A stretch of DNA of 14,658 bases. Source: an uncultured Prevotellaceae bacterium. GTDB lineage: Bacteria > Bacteroidota > Bacteroidia > Bacteroidales > Bacteroidaceae. The position numbers and the translations under genes are program-made. The notes under the pieces are model-generated. The model was not told the origin of the DNA, searched no databases, and worked only from the letters and a program-made list of their open reading frames with translations. Where the stretch lies: contig CALGGJ010000110.1 in NCBI GenBank assembly GCA_937915745.1, forward strand, positions 1-14,658. Direction: 5' to 3'. Each line of letters starts with the position of its first letter. The stretch's first letter is position 1. Below, in pieces: positions 1 to 5,872 of the stretch.

Positions 1-116
1 TTTCCCTGAGTCGCAGGATGATGATTCAGCAAGGCGGTATGCTCGACCTTGCCGAGAAGCCTCTATCCGGATGCCGTGCCGGATTCCTCCTCGCCATCCA
101 GGGGGCGAACATGTAA
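1..116 (+). CDS. C-terminal fragment of a sensor histidine kinase-like protein (partial, starts before the window)
   Basis: An open frame with codons from position 3 runs off the left edge and stops at TAA 114-116. The visible tail reads SLSRRMMIQQGG and then MLDLAEKPLSGCRAGFLLAI. This fits the very end of a HATPase_c domain: the G2-box region (GxGxGLSLSR), a helix, a conserved GG turn, and two closing strands where kinases usually have xGxGTxFxL. The codon cut by the window edge ends in TT, compatible with the Leu or Ile expected before SLSR. The family phosphorylates a partner response regulator, but neither the sensor domain nor the partner is visible. Assignment rests on about 37 residues, so the specific role is unknown. 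The next gene starts 142 bases downstream behind its own promoter-like box and is probably a separate unit. Confidence 0.62.
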   Translation, partial: SLSRRMMIQQGGMLDLAEKPLSGCRAGFLLAIQGANM

Positions 117-130
117 AGCGGAAATGCGAT

Positions 131-162
131 TTTTGTCCTCTGTTTTGGGTTTCCAGACAAAA
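131..162 (+). terminator. possible weak terminator hairpin after the kinase fragment
   Basis: TTTTGTC at 131-137 can pair with GACAAAA at 156-162 across an 18-base loop, starting 14 bases after the kinase stop codon. There is no clear T-run after it on the plus strand, so it may equally be chance or a processing structure. Confidence 0.25.
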
Positions 163-201
163 TAATCACGACTGCGGCATACTGCATATCATTGTTTTTC
201 G

Positions 202-209
202 TAAATTTG
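202..209 (+). promoter_or_regulatory. Bacteroidetes-type promoter -7 box for the GT2/DUF4922 operon
   Basis: TAAATTTG matches the TAnnTTTG -7 consensus of the Bacteroidetes primary sigma factor. No good TTTG -33 box is seen 19-21 bases upstream, so the promoter is only half matched. A start near position 216 would leave a leader of about 40 bases before the ATG at 258. If that is right, the short N-terminus of the next protein is natural and not an upstream start I missed. Confidence 0.5.
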
Positions 210-257
210 CATGACAAACCGACACACTGAATCACCAATCACACAAACAACCGGAAA

Positions 258-2435
258 ATGAGAGAAGCAAATATCGACATATTCGAACTGACATCCATGA
301 GTTCGGACACACTGAGGGGTATCTCCATCGATGCCGGCAGCAATTATATAGCACTGCAGACCAAGCCCACCTCCATCACCCTGGGTTATCGGGCAGCCGA
401 ACGCATCATGACCGTGGCCCGGCAGACCGATGCCGGCATTCTCTATGCCGACCACTATGCAGTGAGGGGTGGCGAAACGACCAAGGCCCCGGTCATCGAC
501 TATCAGCCCGGCAGCCTGCGCAACGACTTCGACTTTGGGTCGCTGCTCGTGGTGAAGTCGGCACTACTGAAAGCATGGGCCGAGACCTACAAGCACAACC
601 ACTGGCACGCTGCCGCCCTCTACGAATTCATACTGTATGTCAGCCGCCAGGGGGCACCCATAAACCACATTCCAGAATATCTCTACACCGAGGAGGAACG
701 CGACCTGAGGCTCAGTGGCGAGAAACAATTCGACTATGTCGATCCGCGCAACCGCGACGTACAGATAGAGATGGAACAAGTGTCTATCGACCACCTGAAG
801 CAGATAGGTGCATACATCGACTCCACGACACTGACCGACATCAACCCATACAGCGGACAGTTTGACATCGAGGCATCGGTCATCATACCGGTGCGTAACC
901 GTGAACGGACCATCGGAGATGCCATACGCTCGGCCCTGAGCCAACAGACCGACTTCGGATTCAACGTCATCATAGTTGACAATCACTCAACCGACGGCAC
1001 CACAGCCATCATTGCCGACATAGCCTGCACCGACACACGAGTGGTACACATCATTCCACAGCAAACCGACCTGGGCATAGGCGGCTGCTGGGACCTTGCC
1101 GTAAACGACCGACACTGCGGCCGCTATGCCGTGCAGCTCGACTCCGACGACCTCTACTCATCGGCACACACACTGCAGGCTGTGGTAGATAAGTTCCGCG
1201 ACGAGTGCTGCGCTATGGTCATAGGGTCGTATCGCATGTGCGACTTCCAGCTGCAGACACTGCCTCCCGGCATAATAGACCACCGCGAGTGGACGGCCGA
1301 AAACGGCATGAACAACGCCCTGCGCATCAACGGACTTGGTGCACCACGTGCCTTCTACACACCATTGCTGCGAACTATGGGAGTACCCAACACCAGTTAT
1401 GGCGAAGATTATGCCCTCGGACTCACCTTCTCGCGCCAATACAAGATAGGACGCATCTACGACGAACTCTACCTCTGCCGCAGGTGGGAGGGCAACTCTG
1501 ATGCAGCACTGTCGGCCGAACGCGTGAATGCCAACAACCACTACAAAGACTGGCTGCGCACCAACGAGATAAAGGCACGCCAGCAACTCAACCGATACTG
1601 GCACCATCATGCCACACAAGCCGATGCCGACCACCTGTTTGAAGAGCAGATGCAGTCGTGGCCGGAAACCGCCAAGCGATACGAACAACTAAAAGACGTG
1701 GAGACACGCACACTAACAGTAGAAGGGCAGACCGTCACACTTCAACACAACCCCGCGCGCATGGTATCGACCGGAGCATCAATACAAACCGCCGACATCA
1801 GCAGGCGACCATGCTTCCTCTGCAGCTACAACCGCCCCCACCAACAACAGGGCATAGCCCTCAACAACCGTTTCCAACTATTGGTGAACCCGTTCCCGAT
1901 ACTGCCACGACACTACACACTGCCGCTGCGACAACACCAGCCACAACAAATCGCACCATACATCGACGATATGACAGACTTTGCAATGCGGCTTACCGAC
2001 CTCTTCATCTTCTACAACGGAGCACACTGCGGAGCCTCGGCACCCGACCACATGCACTTCCAGGCCGCACCGCAAAGCACGATGCCACACACGTTCCTGA
2101 GCCACCACTATACACTGCAAGCCTATACGGCCGACGAAATGCACAAAAAGTTTATCGACATATATCAGACCCTGCCTGTTCCGGCAGGAGAACTCGAACC
2201 ACGCATCAACGTGCTGATGTGGGCCGGAGGCGGCAAAGTAAATGCAGTCATCATACCACGCAGGCAGCACCGACCCGACTGCTACAACAACACCCTCGCA
2301 GGACGGCTCATCAGCCCCGGAGCACTCGATATGGCCGGACTTATCATCACACCGCGCCACGAAGACTTCGCCCACATCACTGCGGACGAAATTGCCCGTA
2401 TAATAAGACAATGTGGAGACTGTGAACAACAATAA
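258..2435 (+). CDS. GT2-family glycosyltransferase fused to a DUF4922 (GalT/HIT-like) domain
   Basis: This 725-residue protein has no signal peptide or membrane segment and is probably cytosolic. Residues about 25-150 resemble only the second half of a GT2 fold (ILYADHY, FDFGSLLVV, INHIPEYLYTEEE). Residues about 203-420 form a complete GT-A domain: VIIPVRNRERTI at 208-219, VDNHSTDGT from 240, the metal-binding DSDD at 295-298, and GED at 382-384, with an RRWEG motif at 408-412. Residues about 485-720 match DUF4922. PCFLC gives a C519-x2-C522 pair that could bind zinc; NPFPILPRH follows at 544-552; and HMHFQ at 598-602 gives the HxHxQ signature of GalT-like nucleotidyltransferases and GDP-sugar phosphorylases. 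I infer that one domain makes or breaks a nucleotide sugar and the other transfers the sugar; substrates are unknown. The frame is closed upstream by TGA at 228-230, so ATG 258 is the first available ATG. It is first in a tight operon with a SpoIID-like gene and an AmpG-like permease. Confidence 0.85.
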   Translation: MREANIDIFELTSMSSDTLRGISIDAGSNYIALQTKPTSITLGYRAAERIMTVARQTDAGILYADHYAVRGGETTKAPVIDYQPGSLRNDFDFGSLLVVKSALLKAWAETYKHNHWHAAALYEFILYVSRQGAPINHIPEYLYTEEERDLRLSGEKQFDYVDPRNRDVQIEMEQVSIDHLKQIGAYIDSTTLTDINPYSGQFDIEASVIIPVRNRERTIGDAIRSALSQQTDFGFNVIIVDNHSTDGTTAIIADIACTDTRVVHIIPQQTDLGIGGCWDLAVNDRHCGRYAVQLDSDDLYSSAHTLQAVVDKFRDECCAMVIGSYRMCDFQLQTLPPGIIDHREWTAENGMNNALRINGLGAPRAFYTPLLRTMGVPNTSYGEDYALGLTFSRQYKIGRIYDELYLCRRWEGNSDAALSAERVNANNHYKDWLRTNEIKARQQLNRYWHHHATQADADHLFEEQMQSWPETAKRYEQLKDVETRTLTVEGQTVTLQHNPARMVSTGASIQTADISRRPCFLCSYNRPHQQQGIALNNRFQLLVNPFPILPRHYTLPLRQHQPQQIAPYIDDMTDFAMRLTDLFIFYNGAHCGASAPDHMHFQAAPQSTMPHTFLSHHYTLQAYTADEMHKKFIDIYQTLPVPAGELEPRINVLMWAGGGKVNAVIIPRRQHRPDCYNNTLAGRLISPGALDMAGLIITPRHEDFAHITADEIARIIRQCGDCEQQ

Positions 2436-3555
2436 CGTACAGACTGTGAGCAATAAAGATGTAACAGTTGGCATCATGTCGGCCAAAGAGATCACGACCA
2501 GTGAGGGCGTCGTGTCGTGGCACGAAGGGCAGATATTGTTCGACGGCCGGCTCTACGACCGCCTCGACTTCACACCGTTCCTCTCCAAGCCACGTCAATT
2601 CACCCTGCACAACGTAGTCATAGGCAAACAGTTCCACTGGCAACGATGCCAGGCGCAGACATTCAGCGGGCAACTGCACATCATAGTCGAAGGCGAAAAC
2701 ATCACCGCAGTCAACACACTGCCCATCGAAGACTACCTGACGAGCGTCATATCGTCGGAAATGCGAGCCACATCTTCACTTCAATTCCTCAAGGCACATG
2801 CCATCATCGCCCGCAGCTGGCTCCTCGCACAGCGCCGGCTGCCCGAGCCACCACACACCAACTACGATGTGTGTGCCGACGACCACTGCCAACGCTATCA
2901 AGGCATCACAATGCAGACAAACCCACATGTAGTGCAGGCAGTGGACGAAACCCGTGGCCTGGTGCTCACCCACAAAGGCCGGATATGCGACACACGCTAT
3001 TCCAAATGCTGCGGCGGACACACCGAACTCTTCTCAACCTGCTGGGATGAACACGAGCCACACCCCTATCTGCAATCAGTGGCCTGCCCCTACTGCAATA
3101 CCACCGATGCAAGCATACTACGCCAGGTACTGAACGACTACGACCAAGAAACACACGACTTCTACCACTGGCACACCCTTTACACCACCGACGAACTCTC
3201 CATACTCGTCTGCCGTAAGCTGGGCATCGACATCGGAACAATAAAAGACATGAAAGCACTGAGCCGCGGACCCTCCGGACGTATCAGCCAACTGCTCATC
3301 ACCGGCAGCAAACGACAGGTTACAATAGGTAAAGAACTCAACATACGCAAGGCCCTATCGCCTACACACCTCTACTCATCGGCATTCAGCATACACCCCA
3401 CCGACACAGGATTCGACATCGACGGACACGGATGGGGACATGGTGTGGGACTGTGCCAGATAGGAGCAGCGGTGATGGGACACCAAGGAGCCGACTATCG
3501 GACCATACTCCATCACTATTACAAAGACACAGAAATAACCAAACTATATGAATGA
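2413..3555 (+). CDS. SpoIID/LytB-domain protein without signal peptide (putative peptidoglycan lytic transglycosylase)
   Basis: This protein of up to 380 residues has the full set of SpoIID/LytB motifs: LPIEDYLTSVISSEM at 103-117, whose Glu116 corresponds to the family's catalytic acid; LKAHAIIARSW at 126-136; a C154-x3-HC (158-159) cluster followed by RYQG; and GHGWGHGVGLCQIGA at 338-352. SpoIID enzymes cleave glycan strands between MurNAc and GlcNAc to give anhydroMurNAc ends. Unlike the sporulation proteins it has no signal peptide or membrane anchor, and it is unusually Cys-rich (CC at 199-200, C210, CPYC at 225-228), which suggests bound metal and a reducing, cytosolic location. The start is uncertain. 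The longest frame uses GTG 2413, overlapping the upstream gene by 23 bases; GTG 2422, GTG 2446 and ATG 2476 are alternatives. GTG 2446, ten bases after the upstream stop, keeps the first strand (VTVGI) and seems most natural. The stop overlaps the start of the permease gene. Confidence 0.88.
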   Translation: METVNNNNVQTVSNKDVTVGIMSAKEITTSEGVVSWHEGQILFDGRLYDRLDFTPFLSKPRQFTLHNVVIGKQFHWQRCQAQTFSGQLHIIVEGENITAVNTLPIEDYLTSVISSEMRATSSLQFLKAHAIIARSWLLAQRRLPEPPHTNYDVCADDHCQRYQGITMQTNPHVVQAVDETRGLVLTHKGRICDTRYSKCCGGHTELFSTCWDEHEPHPYLQSVACPYCNTTDASILRQVLNDYDQETHDFYHWHTLYTTDELSILVCRKLGIDIGTIKDMKALSRGPSGRISQLLITGSKRQVTIGKELNIRKALSPTHLYSSAFSIHPTDTGFDIDGHGWGHGVGLCQIGAAVMGHQGADYRTILHHYYKDTEITKLYE

Positions 3556-4837
3556 CAAGCAAACATCCATCAACCGACAAGAGAACAAGAAACAAGGATA
3601 TTGGTGGATACCGACGCTCTATCTGGGCGAGGCACTTCCGTTTTCGGCCGTAATGCTCATATCGGTAATCATGTTTAAGGAATTCGGACTGACCGACGGA
3701 GAAATAACCGTCTATACCGGCTGGCTTGGCCTGCCATGGGTAATAAAGCCACTGTGGAGTCCTCTTATCGACAACCTACACACCAAACGCTGGTGGATAC
3801 TCACCATGCAGTTCACCATGGGTGTAGCATTGGCACTCGTCAGCTTCACCCTACCCTCACCGCTATGGCTGCAGAGTTCGCTGGCACTGTTCATGATTAT
3901 AGCATTTGCAAGCGCTACACACGACATCTCGGCCGACGGCTTCTACATCATAGGTCTGCCACCACGCCAACAAGAGCTCTACGTAGGTGTGCGCAATACA
4001 TTCTACCGTATAGGCATGGTAGTCGGTCAAGGCGGACTCGTCATGCTGTGCGGATGGTTGCAAACGGATGCCGGCATGTCGCGCCAGCTGAGCTGGGGAG
4101 TAATCTTTATTATCTTAGGACTGCTCATGGCCTTGCTGGCCACCTACCATCTGTTCACACTGCCACTGGTGGAGACATCACGTCACGACAAATTCCGGCT
4201 GAAGCAGCAGGCCCTTGAATTCTGGGAGACACTGAAAGTATTCGGCACCAAGCCACACCTCGTCACGGCACTACTCTTCATCCTTCTGTTCCGTCTGCCC
4301 GAAGGACTGCTCACCAAGATTGTGCCCCTGTTCCTCACTCGCTCTGCAGAAGAAGGCGGACTGGCCTTGAGCAACGAGCACTTCGGTCTCATCTATGGCA
4401 CGTTAGGTGTGGTCGGACTGCTTCTTGGAGGCATCGTCGGCGGATGGGCCGTGTCGCGATGGGGGCTGAAACGATGCCTGTGGCCGCTTGTACTCTGCAT
4501 CACCCTGCCCGACATCGTGTATGTATATCTCAGCTATTTACCCACCGACAACCTGTGGACCATAGGCACATGCGTATGCATCGAGCAACTGGGATATGGT
4601 CTCGGTTTTGCCGCCTATACACTCTACCTCGTTACCTTCTCGCGGGGCGAGCGGTCAACGGCCGTATTCTCCATCTGCACCGCCGGACAATACCTCGGTG
4701 GTGTCATGTTGCCGGGCATGGTGTCGGGACTCATTTCCCAAAACACCGGATACCCCACATTCTTCGTCATCGTCATGATTCTGTGTCTCGTCACCTTTGC
4801 TGTGACTGCAATGGTGAAGATTGATGGCGAAAACTGA
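3548..4837 (+). CDS. AmpG-like MFS permease (putative muropeptide or amino-sugar importer)
   Basis: This 429-residue, strongly hydrophobic protein has about 12 predicted membrane segments after a polar N-terminus. It resembles the AmpG/acetyl-CoA-transporter branch of the major facilitator superfamily. PWVIKPLWSPLID at 63-75 corresponds to the AmpG loop after the second helix (PxxxKxLWAPLxD). ASATHDISADGFYI at 121-134 corresponds to the ATQDIAxD motif. A charged central loop around 207-225 separates the two halves. AmpG carries GlcNAc-anhydroMurNAc peptides into the cytoplasm for recycling. The ATG overlaps the SpoIID stop by eight bases, which implies translational coupling and supports a shared pathway. 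Substrate is inferred from family and context; other members of this branch carry other solutes. The gene ends 95 bases before a strong hairpin. Confidence 0.83.
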   Translation: MNDKQTSINRQENKKQGYWWIPTLYLGEALPFSAVMLISVIMFKEFGLTDGEITVYTGWLGLPWVIKPLWSPLIDNLHTKRWWILTMQFTMGVALALVSFTLPSPLWLQSSLALFMIIAFASATHDISADGFYIIGLPPRQQELYVGVRNTFYRIGMVVGQGGLVMLCGWLQTDAGMSRQLSWGVIFIILGLLMALLATYHLFTLPLVETSRHDKFRLKQQALEFWETLKVFGTKPHLVTALLFILLFRLPEGLLTKIVPLFLTRSAEEGGLALSNEHFGLIYGTLGVVGLLLGGIVGGWAVSRWGLKRCLWPLVLCITLPDIVYVYLSYLPTDNLWTIGTCVCIEQLGYGLGFAAYTLYLVTFSRGERSTAVFSICTAGQYLGGVMLPGMVSGLISQNTGYPTFFVIVMILCLVTFAVTAMVKIDGEN

Positions 4838-4931
4838 AGTTCCCGGCCCCATTTTTAACCCCATTCTTCTTCCGCGCCATGGGAGATGCACACGAAGACA
4901 GTACAAAGGTGGTGTGTTGTATGGCTACAAA

Positions 4932-4968
4932 AGCGATGCATCGCAGTGGTTGCTGCGGTGCATCGGCT
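4932..4968 (+). terminator. long hairpin downstream of the permease operon
   Basis: CGATGCATCGCAG at 4934-4946 pairs with CTGCGGTGCATCG at 4953-4965, 13 pairs with one G-T wobble and a six-base loop. The stem extends through AGC/GCT if one G is bulged. No T-run follows; the 18-base element ACCCAAATCGGTCATCAG begins seven bases later. It is a candidate 3' end for the operon and possibly, read from the other strand, for the convergent lipoprotein gene. Confidence 0.55.
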
Positions 4969-4974
4969 GTCCTG

Positions 4975-4992
4975 ACCCAAATCGGTCATCAG
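4975..4992 (+). repeat. dispersed 18-base element, copy 1
   Basis: ACCCAAATCGGTCATCAG differs by one base (C for T at position 16) from the copies at 8474 and 14554. It sits between two convergent genes, seven bases after a strong hairpin, in the same orientation as the other copies. Function is unknown. Confidence 0.75.
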
Positions 4993-5013
4993 GGATAAAG
5001 TTATAGTCAGGGT

Positions 5014-5027
5014 TAGGGGTTCCCCTA
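5014..5027. promoter_or_regulatory. 14-base palindrome TAGGGGTTCCCCTA, copy 1
   Basis: Six-base arms TAGGGG and CCCCTA flank a two-base centre. A nearly identical site lies at 11623-11636. This copy is 28 bases beyond the stop of the minus-strand lipoprotein gene. It could be a regulator binding site or, on the minus strand, a short terminator hairpin. No gene start lies close to it, so an operator role here is not obvious. Confidence 0.4.
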
Positions 5028-5054
5028 TCTTTATCGTGCAGTAATACTTTCAGA

Positions 5055-5642
5055 TTAGAGTCCGAGCTTTCCCTTCACATCGCTCACACCCTTGTCTATT
5101 GCGTCGTTAGCCTTCTGCTTGGCGTCATCTACAGCTTGTGTGGCAGCGCCTTCTGCAGCGGCCTTTGTGTCTTCAACGGCCTGCTTACCGGCTTCAACAG
5201 CCTCGTTGGCTGCATCCTTGGCTGCATTTACAGCCTCGTTGGCTGTCTCTACAGCTGCTGCCGGCAGGGCTGCGACTTTGCTCACAACCTCTTGCACTGC
5301 ACTTTGTGCCACGATTGCGAGTTCAGGGTTCAGTTCTTCAATCTTTGCTTTGTTTGACTCTACAAACTCTTGCAGCTTAGCCGTCCATTGCTGGGCCAGT
5401 TCGTTCTTGCCGTCGGCTATAAGGGCTGCAATTTTTGCCTTGATGGCTTCGATAGTTGCCTGCACGGCATCACTGTCTTCCGCCTCAAGTCCTGCCTCGA
5501 GTTCATCGAGATTGTCGGCCAGTTCCTGATCTATGGCCTCCACTTCGGCTCCGTCGGCTGTATCGGCATTGCTGCCACTGCCCGAACAAGCACTGAATGC
5601 GACAGCTGCAACAGCCATCAGCGTAACAAACATTTTCTTCAT
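5055..5642 (-). CDS. small lipoprotein with Ala-rich amphipathic helices (apolipoprotein/LEA-like)
   Basis: The 195-residue product starts with a signal sequence (MKKMFVTLMAVAAVAFSAC) and a probable lipid-modified Cys19; the lipobox FSAC has Phe at -3, slightly atypical. After a short Ser/Gly/Asn linker and an acidic stretch, almost the whole protein is predicted helical. Residues about 130-190 are built from short repeats such as AANEAVNAAKDAANEAVEAG, with Ala on one face and alternating Glu/Asp and Lys on the other, as in apolipoprotein A or LEA-type proteins. I recognise no enzyme motif. Such proteins may coat membranes, act as periplasmic spacers or protect against stress; none of this can be decided here. 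It is alone on the minus strand, convergent with the permease operon, and has a well matched promoter at 5721-5751. Confidence 0.8.
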   Translation of the reverse strand: MKKMFVTLMAVAAVAFSACSGSGSNADTADGAEVEAIDQELADNLDELEAGLEAEDSDAVQATIEAIKAKIAALIADGKNELAQQWTAKLQEFVESNKAKIEELNPELAIVAQSAVQEVVSKVAALPAAAVETANEAVNAAKDAANEAVEAGKQAVEDTKAAAEGAATQAVDDAKQKANDAIDKGVSDVKGKLGL

Positions 5643-5720
5643 ACTTTCTTTGTTTTTAATTGGTTAATACTGAATGTTGATGAATGATTTTATATGCAAA
5701 TCGTATTGCTATTCCGACCG

Positions 5721-5751
5721 CAAATATACGAAGTTTTTGTTGCTCAGCAAT
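5721..5751 (-). promoter_or_regulatory. Bacteroidetes-type promoter for the lipoprotein gene
   Basis: On the minus strand TATATTTG (plus-strand 5721-5728) matches TAnnTTTG. ATTG (plus-strand 5748-5751) lies 19 bases upstream as the -33 box. Transcription would start near 5714 and give a leader of about 70 bases. Confidence 0.65.
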
Positions 5752-5790
5752 AGTTTTATAAAAAAAGTGATGGTATATGTATCTATTTTC

Positions 5791-5821
5791 TTTGCTGTTT
5801 GGAGAATAATGCTTATCTTTG
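5791..5821 (+). promoter_or_regulatory. Bacteroidetes-type promoter for the GH51 gene
   Basis: TTTG at 5791-5794, a 19-base spacer and TATCTTTG at 5814-5821 match the TTTG / TAnnTTTG consensus on both boxes. A start near 5828 gives a leader of about 45 bases to ATG 5873. It is back to back with the lipoprotein promoter, with about 40 bases between the two -33 boxes. Confidence 0.7.
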
Positions 5822-5872
5822 AAGCGTAATTCCAGATCGATGACCAACAAAAACAAGCAATAACTATCATTT

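Noticed and set aside
211..261. Short frame MTNRHTESP... ending in TGA overlapping ATG 258, as a possible leader peptide or frameshifted N-terminus
   Set aside because: It is only 16 residues, starts at or before the predicted transcription start, and does not resemble the missing GT2 strands.
1658..2425. 255-residue plus-strand frame overlapping the DUF4922 domain
   Set aside because: It is a shifted frame with Arg/Thr/His-rich low-complexity content; the overlapping frame carries the HxHxQ and CxxC motifs.
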